From Aurantimonas sp. 22II-16-19i (GTDB lineage Bacteria > Pseudomonadota > Alphaproteobacteria > Rhizobiales > Rhizobiaceae): a stretch of DNA of 64,000 nt. The stretch is from NCBI RefSeq assembly GCF_002088275.1, contig NZ_AQQS01000015.1, forward strand, positions 57,921 to 121,920, read 5' to 3'. Each line of letters starts with the position of its first letter. The stretch's first letter is position 1. Under the pieces are notes generated by a model, which saw nothing but the letters and a program-made list of their open reading frames with translations, ran no database searches and was not told where the DNA came from. The position numbers were made by a program, and so were the translations under genes. Of this stretch, positions 39,353 through 48,187 are shown in pieces.

Positions 39353-39517
39353 TCAGAGTGCGCGGCGGCGACCGAAGATCAGTGACAGCACGAACAGCAC
39401 GATCGCCACGAAGAAGATGATCTTGGCGATGCCGACGGCGGTACCGGCGATGCCGCCAAAGCCGAGAACCGCTGCGATCAGCGCGATGACGAGAAACGTA
39501 ATTGCCCAACCGATCAT
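39353..39517 (-). CDS. DUF1328-family small membrane protein
   Basis: 54 aa, [20 protein letters not shown] then a second helix [26 protein letters not shown] lies nine bases before the start. Matches the DUF1328/YtjA pattern: two helices, a conserved glycine-rich turn ([14 protein letters not shown]) and an RRR tail. Members are often stress-induced; no biochemical function is established. It has its own terminator. Confidence 0.88.
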   Translation of the reverse strand: MIGWAITFLVIALIAAVLGFGGIAGTAVGIAKIIFFVAIVLFVLSLIFGRRRAL

Positions 39518-39840
39518 GGCTGGCACTCCTTTTCACAAAGATTTTAGTTGCCAGTAAAACGGCGTGGCTACGGGAAAGTTGCAGAAGATGCTGCGATTCT
39601 TTTGGTGTGGCCGCCCGCTCTTCTGGTGCGCAAGGGGCACGACCGGCGTGTCTCTGCCTGCCCCGAGCGCGGGAGGAACCCGCAGCCCACCGCGCTCTCA
39701 GTGCAACGAAGCTGTGATTCTACAGCCTTCGCAGCGCCGCCCGATTACGGCTCGAACGAAACGGGGGACGGACCGTCGGTCCGCCCCCCTGATGATGTCT
39801 TCCGTCGTTTCACCGCCGAGAGACGGTGGCCGGCATGGCC
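39518..39840. other. Promoter region of the DUF1328 gene, no gene seen
   Basis: 323 bp between two minus-strand genes. No coding frame with a start signal and no repeat recognised. Confidence 0.35.
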
Positions 39841-41667
39841 TCAGCGCCCGAGGTGGTGGGTCTCCTGCAGGCCCCAGACCGGCGTCGGGATGCCTTCCTG
39901 GCGCGCCTTCAGCTGCAGGGCGAGATACAGGGAATAGTGCCGGGACTGGTGCAGGTTGCCGCCGTGGAACCACAGATGCTCGACCTGCGTCGGCTTCCAC
40001 ATGTTGCGCTGCTCGCCCTCCCAGGGTCCCGGATCCTTCGGCGTATCCGAGCCGAGGCCCCACACCTTGCCGACCCTGTCGGCGGCATCCTGGCCGACGA
40101 GATCGGCGACCCAGCCATTCATCGAGCCATAGCCTGTCGCATAGACGATGAGGTCCGCCGGCAGCTCGGTGCCGTCGGCAAGCCGGATGCCGGTCTCGGT
40201 GATCTCCTCGAGCTGGCCGGCCTTCAGCTTGATCTTGCCGTCGATGATCAGCTGCGAGGCGCCGACGTCGATGTAGTAGCCGGAGCCGCGCCGCAGATAT
40301 TTCATGAACAGGCCGGAGTCGTCGGCACCGAAATCGAGCTGGAATCCGGCCTTCTCGAGGGCGGCGTAGAAGTCCTTGTCGACCTCGCGGATCTTGTCGT
40401 AGATCGGGATCTGGAACTCGTGCAGGATCCGGTAGGGGATCGAGGCGAAGATCATGTCCGCCTTGTGAGTGTCGATTCCGGACTTCAGCGCCCGCTCCGA
40501 ATAGAGATCGCCGAGGCCGTATTCCATGAGCGGATCGGACCTGACGATGTGCGTGGTCGAGCGCTGCACCATGGTGACGTCGGCGCCGCCTTCGTAGAGC
40601 GCGGCGCAGATGTCATGGGCCGAATTGTTCGAGCCGACGACCACCACCTTCTTGCCCCGGTACGCGTCCGGGCCCGGATGCTGGGACGAGTGCTGCTGTT
40701 CGCCCTTGAACCGGTCCATGCCCGGGAACTTCGGCATGTTCGCCTTGCCGGACATGCCGGTGGCGAAGACGAGTTCCTTCGGCCGGAGCGTCACTTCCTC
40801 GCCGTCACGGTCGACGACGACTTCCCATTCGCCCTTGGCTTCGTCGTAACGAGCGCTCCTGGCCGTCGTCTTCGACCAGTAGTTCAGCTCCATGATCCGG
40901 GCATACATTTCCAGCCAGTCGCCGATCTTGTCCTTCGGCGCGAAGACCGGCCAGTTCTTCGGGAACTGGAGGTAGGGGAGGTGGTCGTACCAGACCGGAT
41001 CGTGCAGGCAGAGCGACTTGTAGCGCTTGCGCCAGGAATCGCCGGGCCTGTCGTTCTTCTCGACGATGATCGTCGGCACCCCCAGCTGGCGCAGCCGGGC
41101 GCCGAGCGCGATGCCGCCCTGGCCGCCGCCGATGATCACGGTGAAGGGCTGGGTGCCGTAGCCGAGATCGCGCGCCTCGTCCTCGCGCTTTTCCAGCCAG
41201 CTCTTGCGATTGGCGTCCGAGCCGTGCTCGGCGCCCATCGGCCGGCGCTCGCTCATCGGCTCCTCGAAGCCCTTCAGCTCGGTCATCGCCGTGAGGAAGG
41301 TCCAGGCCTTGCCGTCCTTCAGGCGCAAGACGCCTTCGCCGCGCGCGACCTTCGTCTCGAAGGTGAAGAAGGCGGTGACGATGCCGCCATCCTCGCCCGG
41401 TTCCTCGGCGAGCGCAAAGTTGTGCGGCTCGACGCCGGACAGGACGGCGGAGAGCATGTCCGCGACGCCGTCGGGGTTTTCGACGGTCCGGATGTTCCAA
41501 GTGAAGGCGACGAGATCGCGCCAGAAGCTCGTCGCGGCGAACATCGAGGCGGCGCGCGAGGCGTCGCCGGCTTTCAGCGCAGCTTCGAAATCGGTCAGCC
41601 AGGCCTCGGCCTTGGCGCGCGCGGGATTTGCCGCCGCCGTCGACGGTCGTTCCAGTGTCTCGCTCAT
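39841..41667 (-). CDS. Flavin-containing monooxygenase with N-terminal NTF2-like domain
   Basis: 608 aa from ATG 41667, which follows a strong GGAGGA. Residues about 20-130 resemble an NTF2/SnoaL-like fold (AEAWLTDFEAALKAGDASRA, FTFETKVARGEGVLRL). The remainder is an FMO: FAD motif FTVIIGGGQGGIALGARL, FMO-type FKGEQQHSSQHPG, FATGMSGKANMP, NADPH motif VVVVGSNNSAHDICAALYEGG and the C-terminal VYATGYGSM. It should oxygenate a nucleophilic or carbonyl substrate using NADPH and O2. The substrate is unknown. The secreted hydrolase gene beyond the next small gene may act in the same catabolic route. Confidence 0.9.
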   Translation of the reverse strand: MSETLERPSTAAANPARAKAEAWLTDFEAALKAGDASRAASMFAATSFWRDLVAFTWNIRTVENPDGVADMLSAVLSGVEPHNFALAEEPGEDGGIVTAFFTFETKVARGEGVLRLKDGKAWTFLTAMTELKGFEEPMSERRPMGAEHGSDANRKSWLEKREDEARDLGYGTQPFTVIIGGGQGGIALGARLRQLGVPTIIVEKNDRPGDSWRKRYKSLCLHDPVWYDHLPYLQFPKNWPVFAPKDKIGDWLEMYARIMELNYWSKTTARSARYDEAKGEWEVVVDRDGEEVTLRPKELVFATGMSGKANMPKFPGMDRFKGEQQHSSQHPGPDAYRGKKVVVVGSNNSAHDICAALYEGGADVTMVQRSTTHIVRSDPLMEYGLGDLYSERALKSGIDTHKADMIFASIPYRILHEFQIPIYDKIREVDKDFYAALEKAGFQLDFGADDSGLFMKYLRRGSGYYIDVGASQLIIDGKIKLKAGQLEEITETGIRLADGTELPADLIVYATGYGSMNGWVADLVGQDAADRVGKVWGLGSDTPKDPGPWEGEQRNMWKPTQVEHLWFHGGNLHQSRHYSLYLALQLKARQEGIPTPVWGLQETHHLGR

Positions 41668-41942
41668 GTTTCCTCCCACAGGACTGATGCTGGCGCGCGG
41701 GTGGACGCGCCGATCATCGGCCGGAACCCCTCTGCCCATCGCCGGACCTCCGCCTATCGCTGGCGGTTTTCAAAGGTCCGGCGCCTCCCGGCCGAAAGTC
41801 TTCGTGGGACGAGTTTGCGCCGAGGCGCCTGAAGGCGCAAGCGGGTCGGTTTCAACTGAGAGAGATGAGGCGCGGCTGACGAAACGGCATGCGGCAGGCT
41901 GGCCGCGACGTCTTGCCGGCAAAGTGCCGCGGCAGTCGTTTC

Positions 41943-42227
41943 CTAGCCGCGCTCGTCAGGAAAATACACCGGGCCGACGATCCGGATTCCGCTGGCGGTC
42001 CGGCGGATTTCCGCTGCAGGGGCGGCATCCTGCGAGGCATCCTGCGAGGCATCGTCGAGGGTATCGAGCGCCGTTGCCCGCGATGTCGGGATTGGGAGGC
42101 TCGACAGTCGAAGGCTGGAGACCTCGAAGCTTTCCTGCGAATTGTTCTCTTGAGCCATGGTCGTCGAGGGCGCAGCACCAAGTATCAATGCGAAAGAGAC
42201 AATCTTAACGGTCCTGGCAATCATCAT
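41943..42227 (-). CDS. Small secreted protein, 94 aa, function unknown
   Basis: Begins MMIARTVKIVSFALILGAAP with a signal peptide ending near TTMAQ. GAGGAG lies five bases before the ATG. The mature part is acidic and Ser/Ala-rich with a DDASQDASQDA repeat encoded by tandem 12-bp units, and ends IRIVGPVYFPDERG. No family recognised. It sits between the monooxygenase and hydrolase genes on the same strand. Confidence 0.65.
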   Translation of the reverse strand: MMIARTVKIVSFALILGAAPSTTMAQENNSQESFEVSSLRLSSLPIPTSRATALDTLDDASQDASQDAAPAAEIRRTASGIRIVGPVYFPDERG

Positions 42228-42397
42228 GCTGCTCCTCGAAGATCCTCAGATCTCATGCGTTCGACTTGGAGCATAAAGGCGCGTGTGCCGGATCGGGTTC
42301 CGCCTGACCCGGGAAAAATGCGGCGAGATCTTGATGGGATGGCAGATGCCGGCGGTGTGGGGTCGGCCGGCCCGTACGAGACGGGCCGGCCGGAACC

Positions 42398-44338
42398 TCA
42401 TTGCGCGGCGGCGTCGTAGCGCCTGACGGCGTCCTCGACCACGCGCTCGACGTCGCCTTCGAGCATCAGGCGCTTGGCGACCAGATCGTCCGCCGCCTGT
42501 TTCGCCGCGGCTCGATAGGCCGCCGCGTCGGCGTAGCGGGCGGCGAGCGGCTCACGGCTGTCGGAATTGCCGCCGGCTTTCTTCGGGAAGGCGACGAAGC
42601 TGCCGGTCAGGCTGCAGAGATCGCCTTCGGCATAGCCCTTCGCGCGCAGGTTCCAGCCCCAGTAGGTGCCAGCCGGCGCCGCGATGACGGGCTCCTGGAC
42701 GCCGCCCTGCGGCAGGCCGTCGGCATCGGTCTTCGGCACCATCACGTCATAGGCCTTGCCGGCCTTCGGCGGCGTTGCCGAGTGGTCCATCACCGCCAGC
42801 GGGTTCGGCATCGGCGCCGGTTCGCTGCCCTCGATCGTCGGCAGGTCGAGCGCCGCGGGATCGACGAGCTGGTCCGCCTGAAGGCCCGGGAAGGCGCTCT
42901 CCGGCGGCGTGTCGCCGTCGGCGATCCACCCGTCCATGGCGGCGACGAGCGCCCGCATGGTCGGCCCGGCGCTGACCGGGTTCGACGGATAGACGCAGAC
43001 GTCGGTCTGCTTCGGATCGCCGCCCCAGCCATTGTAGTGCGGCGCGCCGGCGAGGAAGAACAGCCGGACGTCGTCCGGCATGGTCAGCGGCTCGCCCGAC
43101 GGGGCGGTGGACACCAGGCTCGCCCGGCCCTGCCAGAACTCGGTCGAGGTGTCGGTGTGGATCACCTTCGGACAGGTGCCGGTTTCACCGCACAGGGCCA
43201 GGATGCTGCCGCTCTCGCCCGACACCGGATCGCTCGTCTCGGCATAGGAGAAGGGGAACTGGTCGCCCGGATAGTCGTGGTCCTCATGCTGGCGCGAATA
43301 GCGCCCCGGCTGGGCGAAGGGATAGTTGGTGAAGGTCTTGCGGGATCCGGCGATGTGCGGCATCGCGCCGTCGAAGACGCGTTTGCCGCCCTCGTCGGCG
43401 TTGAAGCCCTGATAGATGAAGTCCCGCAGGAACCGCCCGGACTGGGAGATGCCCATGCCGATGGTGTGCTCGATGCCGCTCACCGGGCTTTCCACCTCGC
43501 CCGGCTGATTGCCGCGCAGGAACGAGACGACGTCGGCGGTGGCAACGAAGGCAAGGCCCGCCGGCACGGCATCCTTCGCCGGATAGACGAATTCGTAGAT
43601 CGCGCCGTCATCCATGCCGTCCGGCCGGGTGATCTCGATCGTCCGGTCGTCGACATAGCGGAAGGACAGGCCCTCGGGCGTCTGACGCTCGTCCCCGGGC
43701 TTGGCGCGAACCGTGAGAATGGCCTTTGCGGGATCCGTCTCGGCGGCGGGGTAGGTGAGGGCGACGCTTTGCGTCTTGCCTGCCTTGTCGAAGATGAACT
43801 CCTCGCGCGACTGGCCCGTCACGCCCGCCGCGACCGGAACGTCCATCTCCATGAGGTCGGCGCCGATGCCGGCCTGCCAGCCGCTCCAGACGATCGTGGT
43901 GCCGCGCGACATCAGAAAGCCGTCGCCGGGGTCGTCGACGGAGAACACGCTGGCCGGGGCACTTGTCAGGTTGAGCAGCGGGAAGGCGAGGTTCCGGCCG
44001 CGGTTCGGTACCTCGTAGAACAGCGTGCCCGAGCCCTTGGCGGCGTCCGTGGGCGCGAGGATCGTCACCTTCGTCGAGAACTCGACCTCGCCTTGCTCGT
44101 TGACCGGCGCCTTGTCGAGGAGGGCGATGCGCCGGCCCCGCTCGGACTTCGGGTCGATGGCGAGACGGGCGACGGCGTCGATGCGCCGATAGGTTCCGGC
44201 CTCGCCGAACGTTTTGCCCTCATAGGCGGGGCCTTGGCTTGCGATGTCGAAGGAGACGACACGTGCGTCGCTCGTCTGGGCGCTCGCCGCGACGAGGCCG
44301 ACGGCGGCTGCTCCCAGCAGCCAGTGATTGGTTTTCAT
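42398..44338 (-). CDS. Secreted alpha/beta-hydrolase domain protein
   Basis: 646 aa with signal peptide (MKTNHWLLGAAAVGLVAASA). It belongs to the large 'alpha/beta hydrolase domain' group (PF20091-like): APTDAAKGSGTLFYEVPNRG, the nucleophile-elbow-like GMGISQSGRFLRDFIYQGFN with Ser in GISQSG, and a late H-containing GAPHYNGWGGD. Reaction and substrate unknown; ester hydrolysis is inferred. GGAGGAACC precedes the start. A GTATA-TCG-TATAC palindrome lies about 65 bp upstream, suitable for a GntR-type regulator. Confidence 0.85.
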   Translation of the reverse strand: MKTNHWLLGAAAVGLVAASAQTSDARVVSFDIASQGPAYEGKTFGEAGTYRRIDAVARLAIDPKSERGRRIALLDKAPVNEQGEVEFSTKVTILAPTDAAKGSGTLFYEVPNRGRNLAFPLLNLTSAPASVFSVDDPGDGFLMSRGTTIVWSGWQAGIGADLMEMDVPVAAGVTGQSREEFIFDKAGKTQSVALTYPAAETDPAKAILTVRAKPGDERQTPEGLSFRYVDDRTIEITRPDGMDDGAIYEFVYPAKDAVPAGLAFVATADVVSFLRGNQPGEVESPVSGIEHTIGMGISQSGRFLRDFIYQGFNADEGGKRVFDGAMPHIAGSRKTFTNYPFAQPGRYSRQHEDHDYPGDQFPFSYAETSDPVSGESGSILALCGETGTCPKVIHTDTSTEFWQGRASLVSTAPSGEPLTMPDDVRLFFLAGAPHYNGWGGDPKQTDVCVYPSNPVSAGPTMRALVAAMDGWIADGDTPPESAFPGLQADQLVDPAALDLPTIEGSEPAPMPNPLAVMDHSATPPKAGKAYDVMVPKTDADGLPQGGVQEPVIAAPAGTYWGWNLRAKGYAEGDLCSLTGSFVAFPKKAGGNSDSREPLAARYADAAAYRAAAKQAADDLVAKRLMLEGDVERVVEDAVRRYDAAAQ

Positions 44339-44404
44339 GGTTCCTCCCGGTCCGCTCCTGATGCGTCCGGGGGCAAGTGGATGCCGGTGACATCACGATG
44401 TCAA

Positions 44405-44417
44405 GTATATCGTATAC
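44405..44417. promoter_or_regulatory. GTATA-TCG-TATAC palindrome, candidate GntR-type operator
   Basis: Five-base perfect arms around TCG in an AT-rich patch (TCAAGTATATCGTATACAAT) 67-79 bases upstream of the hydrolase start. GntR/FCD regulators often bind TTGTATACAA-like sites. The rest of the 44339-44739 gap shows no gene. Confidence 0.5.
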
Positions 44418-44739
44418 AATACATGCCCGGCGGTATGCGAACAATCATAAGGCCGGCAGCCTTTTCCGGGTGGCAGCTCAAGGCGTTGAAGGGCGTTTCG
44501 GGCCGTGCAAGGGCCGGCGGAAATTCGGTGGGAAGCGTGTCGGAGTGTGGGCGACGAGCCGTCGCACCGAGCCGGGCTCGGGCGGCGCTTCGCGCGGCGG
44601 AGCGTCGAAGCGGCTGGAATGCGGAAAATGTCTGAAAAATTCGGGTGGGAAAGCGCCTGGCTCACCCATCCCCCTCTCGTGTGACTGAAGACGACCCCCG
44701 TCGTCCTGCCCCCGTTTTCGATCCCGTGGACCGAACCCC

Positions 44740-45129
44740 TTAGAGGATGTCGATCTGCACCGGCGCGGTGCCCGAATGGATCATCCCGATCCGCGAGGCC
44801 GCGGCCTTCGACAGGTCGATCACCCGGCCGTGGGCATAGGGGCCGCGGTCGTTGATGCGCACGACGACGGACTTGCCGTTGCGCCGGTTGGTGACGCGGA
44901 CCTTCGTGCCGAAGGGCAGCGACTTGTGGGCGGCGGTCATGGCATTCATGTTGAACCGCTCGCCATTGGCGGTGCGGCGGCCGTGGAACCTCGTGCCGTA
45001 GTAGGATGCATTGCCGGCCCGTGCCTTGCTGGCGCCGGCAACGGCCTCGGCGGAGACGAACGGCACCTGCGTCAGTGCCGGGGCCGTCAGGAGGGCGATT
45101 GCCAGAGCCATCGATCGTGCAACGTTCAT
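44740..45129 (-). CDS. RlpA-like septal/peptidoglycan protein (double-psi beta-barrel)
   Basis: 129 aa with signal peptide [19 protein letters not shown]. The domain is RlpA-like: [39 protein letters not shown], the catalytic-type [16 protein letters not shown] and [18 protein letters not shown]. Family members are lytic transglycosylases acting on denuded glycan at septa. No SPOR domain, so this is a short form. AAGGACACCC lies before the start at 45129. The frame is open much further upstream, but the signal peptide fixes the start here. Confidence 0.9.
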   Translation of the reverse strand: MNVARSMALAIALLTAPALTQVPFVSAEAVAGASKARAGNASYYGTRFHGRRTANGERFNMNAMTAAHKSLPFGTKVRVTNRRNGKSVVVRINDRGPYAHGRVIDLSKAAASRIGMIHSGTAPVQIDIL

Positions 45130-45744
45130 GGGTGTCCTTTGCTGCGTTTCGTTTCGGCTGATGGCTCTTTCGGCAACTCCTTTGACCAAAGCGTGATCAG
45201 AAATCGGCGAGAGCAAGATTTTTTCTGGGCAACGGGAACCTTTTCCAGTTTTGCGCGAGTTTTTGAAAAACCACGAGAAATTTCGATCGCCGTAAGGCCG
45301 GAATACGACAACTGTGTCGCAAATCGGCGAAGTGTGGCGCGGCCTGAACAGCCACCGCCCGACCTGCCGATGCGGATCGGGCAGCGGTGGCGGCAGTGAC
45401 TGATGCCCGGTCTTCGGGGGGCGGTCCTGGGACGCCCGGTCCCTGGCGGGCGGCGGCGCCGGGTCGAACGGCGGGACGCCGCGCTGCAACGGTAGCGCCC
45501 GGGAGTTCCGATGCGTGCCGGGTGGTCCGAAGTGGCATCGAGGGAACAGCCTCGGCTCCTCCGTCATCCACCAATCGTCCCCGACGCCGGAAACCCTATG
45601 CACCGCACGCCTCTGCCCGCGGGGCGCCTTGTACCGGGCGGTGGATTGCACCTGCACCTGGGGGAGTATCCCTTTACCTGAGCGATGAGCCGTGATCGCT
45701 CTCCGGGTGCCTGCCACCAAAAGAAGCAAGAGAAGGACGTCGCC
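45130..45744. other. Divergent promoter region rlpA-like / FkbM gene
   Basis: 615 bp. The part next to rlpA (45160-45300) is AT-richer and probably carries its promoter. The GC-rich remainder has open frames without start signals. A plus-strand ATG at 45685 is in frame with the FkbM gene. Confidence 0.4.
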
Positions 45745-46539
45745 GTGATCGACGCGGACCGCAACTACCACATCCCGAAGCTCACGCTGCATGAGGTCTA
45801 CCCGCTGACGCCCTTCCTGATCGGCAAGGACGCGAGCACGCCGCCGCTGAACGTCATCGACGTCGGCGCGAATACGGGGCTTTGGGCTGCTGCGTTCTTT
45901 AACGTCTTCGGGGAATGGATCGCCCGCTATGAGGCGTTCGAGCCGATGCCGGCAAACGTCGCGAGGTTCTCGTCGCGGCCGCACTATGCCGGCAAGGCCA
46001 ATCTGCATGCGGTCTGCGTCGGCGCAGAGCAGGGCGAGGCCGAGATCAACTTTCACGCCGAGATGACGACCACGGCTTCCGTCGTCATGAAGCGCATGAA
46101 ATATCGCGCGACCGTGGTCAACAACGATCGCAGCCGCAAAGTCCCGCAGGTTAGCCTCGACGACATGATCGACAAATGGGGATGGAACCGCGTCGACCTC
46201 ATCAAGATCGACGTCGAAGGTTATGAATGGAGCGTCCTGCAGGGGCTCGGGAAAGCTCTGGGCGCCGGCAAGGTCGACAACATCCTGTTCGAGTTCGGCA
46301 TCTATCAGACCGTCCAGGGGCAGACGTTGAAGCAGTTCTACGAGCTGTTGTCCGGCCACGGCTTCAAAATCTACAAGCAGATGATCAGCAAGAACTACTA
46401 TGGGCTGAACCTGATCTCCCACTACTCGCCGGCGCTCGAGGTCACCGAAGACCAACCCGAGATGTTCATGCTGCTGGCGACGCGGAAGGAACCGAGCCCC
46501 GCCTATGTCGGGCCGCGGGTCGTCGGCCGGGTGAACTGA
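45745..46539 (+). CDS. FkbM-family methyltransferase
   Basis: 264 aa from the GTG at 45745, chosen because AGAAGGA lies seven bases upstream; the in-frame ATG at 45685 has no such site. SAM-binding motif [16 protein letters not shown], then [11 protein letters not shown] and the acidic [16 protein letters not shown] are the FkbM signature. These enzymes O-methylate sugars or polyketides. No glycan or polyketide cluster is near, so the acceptor is unknown. It ends 75 bp before the serC leader RNA. Confidence 0.88.
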   Translation: MIDADRNYHIPKLTLHEVYPLTPFLIGKDASTPPLNVIDVGANTGLWAAAFFNVFGEWIARYEAFEPMPANVARFSSRPHYAGKANLHAVCVGAEQGEAEINFHAEMTTTASVVMKRMKYRATVVNNDRSRKVPQVSLDDMIDKWGWNRVDLIKIDVEGYEWSVLQGLGKALGAGKVDNILFEFGIYQTVQGQTLKQFYELLSGHGFKIYKQMISKNYYGLNLISHYSPALEVTEDQPEMFMLLATRKEPSPAYVGPRVVGRVN

Positions 46540-46614
46540 CCGCCCGCCATCGGTTCGGCTCCGCGCTGAAAAAGCCCCGGCCGCCCTTGCCAGCGATCGG
46601 GGATTTCTGTATTT

Positions 46615-46672
46615 CGGCAGGTGGGACACCTCTCCCCAACGAGAGGCAACTATCTGTGAGGGTAGCTATCAG
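46615..46672 (+). ncRNA. serC leader RNA (serC motif)
   Basis: Just before the serC ATG are nested hairpins: AGGTG-GGA-CACCT (46619-46631), CTCTC-CCCAAC-GAGAG (46630-46645) and CTATC-TGTGAG-GGTAG (46650-46665). The first two share bases and could be alternative folds. The 'serC motif' is a known conserved RNA in 5' UTRs of serC(-serA) operons of alphaproteobacteria; the position and the genes fit. Its ligand or mechanism is not established. Assigned by context and hairpin pattern, not by a covariance search. Confidence 0.65.
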
Positions 46673-47848
46673 ATGGCGAACATCTCCAAGCCGGACATGC
46701 GTCCGGCCAATCCCCGCTTTTCGTCTGGACCTTGTGCCAAGCGACCCGGTTGGTCGCTGGAGGCGCTGAACGATGCCGCGCTCGGACGCTCGCATCGCGC
46801 CAAGGTCGGCAAGACCAAGCTCCAGCAGGCAATCGACGACACCCGCGAGATCCTCGGCGTCCCCGCCGACTATCGCATCGGCATCGTGCCGGCGTCCGAC
46901 ACCGGCGCCGTCGAGATGGCCATGTGGTCGCTGCTGGGCGCCCGTGGCACCGACGTGCTGGCCTGGGAAAGCTTCGGCGCCGGCTGGGTCACCGATGCGG
47001 TCAAGCAGCTGAAGCTCGACGACGTCCGCACCTTCGACGCGCCTTATGGCGAGATCGTCGACCTGACGAAGGTCGATTTCGACCGCGACGTCGTCTTCAC
47101 CTGGAACGGCACGACCTCGGGCGTGAAGCTGCCGAACGGCGACGCGATCCCGGCGAACCGCCAGGGCCTGACGATCTGCGACGCGACCTCGGCGGCCTTC
47201 GCCCAGGATCTGCCGTGGGACAAGCTCGACGTCGTCACCTTCTCCTGGCAGAAGGTGATGGGCGGCGAGGCGGCCCATGGCATGCTGATCCTCAGCCCCA
47301 GAGCCGTCGAGCGGCTGCTCACCTACAAGCCGGCCTGGCCGCTGCCGAAGATCTTCCGCCTGACCTCCGGCGGCAAGCTGATCGAGGGCATCTTCAAGGG
47401 CGAGACCATCAACACGCCCTCGATGCTCTGCGTCGAGGACTATCTCGATGCGCTCGCCTGGGGCAAGGAGATCGGCGGCCTCGAAGCGCTCAAGGCCCGC
47501 GCCGACGCCAATCTCAAGGTCATCGAGGACTTCGTTGCCGCCAACGACTGGATCGGCTTCCTCGCCAGGCGCCCGGAGATCCGCTCCAACACCTCGGTCT
47601 GCCTGACCTTCACCGATCCCGACCTCGTCGCTGAGTCCGAAGACGCGCAGAACGCCTTCGCCAAGGGCGTCGCGACGCTTCTGGAAAAAGAGGGCGTCGC
47701 CCTCGACATCGGCGCCTATCGCGACGCGCCTGCCGGGCTTCGCATCTGGTGCGGCGCCACCGTCGAGGCTTCCGACCTCGAGGCGCTGATGCCCTGGCTC
47801 GCCTGGGCCCACGATCAGCAGAAGGCCGAGCTGAACAAGGCGGCCTGA
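46673..47848 (+). CDS. serC: Phosphoserine aminotransferase SerC
   Basis: PLP enzyme converting 3-phosphohydroxypyruvate and glutamate to phosphoserine, the second step of serine synthesis. It also serves pyridoxine synthesis. 391 aa of the longer alphaproteobacterial type ([30 protein letters not shown]). The PLP lysine is Lys-194 in [13 protein letters not shown] serC leader RNA directly precedes it and serA follows after 339 bp of repeats. Confidence 0.96.
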   Translation: MANISKPDMRPANPRFSSGPCAKRPGWSLEALNDAALGRSHRAKVGKTKLQQAIDDTREILGVPADYRIGIVPASDTGAVEMAMWSLLGARGTDVLAWESFGAGWVTDAVKQLKLDDVRTFDAPYGEIVDLTKVDFDRDVVFTWNGTTSGVKLPNGDAIPANRQGLTICDATSAAFAQDLPWDKLDVVTFSWQKVMGGEAAHGMLILSPRAVERLLTYKPAWPLPKIFRLTSGGKLIEGIFKGETINTPSMLCVEDYLDALAWGKEIGGLEALKARADANLKVIEDFVAANDWIGFLARRPEIRSNTSVCLTFTDPDLVAESEDAQNAFAKGVATLLEKEGVALDIGAYRDAPAGLRIWCGATVEASDLEALMPWLAWAHDQQKAELNKAA

Positions 47849-47867
47849 AGCAGCGACTTCGGCTTCA

Positions 47868-47960
47868 TCCCTCATCCTGAGCCTGGCGAAGGGCGAGGGA
47901 TGACGCACTGACGCAAAATCGGCACCGCCCCTCGTCCTTCGACAAGCTCAGGATGAGGGG
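47868..47960. repeat. Inverted pair of CTCATCCTGAG-type repeats
   Basis: CCTCATCCTGAGCCTGGCGA and following AGGGCGAGGG at 47868-47901 faces an inverted copy at 47928-47960 (CTCGTCCTTCGACAAGCTCA then GGATGAGGGG). The pair would fold into a long hairpin in the serC-serA gap. The same family occurs at 50781-50910. Confidence 0.8.
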
Positions 47961-47997
47961 CTTTGTGGCGGCAGTTCCCGCATTCAGCTCCAACGCT

Positions 47998-48119
47998 TCG
48001 TCATCCCGGGCTCGACCCGGGATCCATGCCAAGTCTTTCCCGCCGCCAAACCGGTGACGACGATGATCCAGATCGTCGATCGGTTTGGAACGGATCCCGG
48101 GTCAAGCCCGGGATGACGA
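47998..48119. repeat. Inverted pair of CGTCATCCCGGG-type REP palindromes
   Basis: Forward copy at 47998-48034 (CATCCCGGGCTCGACCCGGG) and inverted copy at 48083-48119 (ATCCCGGGTCAAGCCCGGGA), the same family as the three copies at 20278-20485. Each copy is itself a palindrome. Confidence 0.85.
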
Positions 48120-48187
48120 GGCGGGAATGCTGCACAGATCGTCGCGGCCGCGGCCGCGTTCACCCATTCTTCGAAGGACCACACACC

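Noticed and set aside
41889..42419. Plus-strand open frame opposite the small secreted protein
   Set aside because: The minus-strand frame has a signal peptide and GAGGAG site; the plus-strand frame has neither.
44740..46629. Long upstream extension of the RlpA-like gene
   Set aside because: The signal peptide and ribosome site at 45129 fix the start. The extension crosses the FkbM gene antisense.
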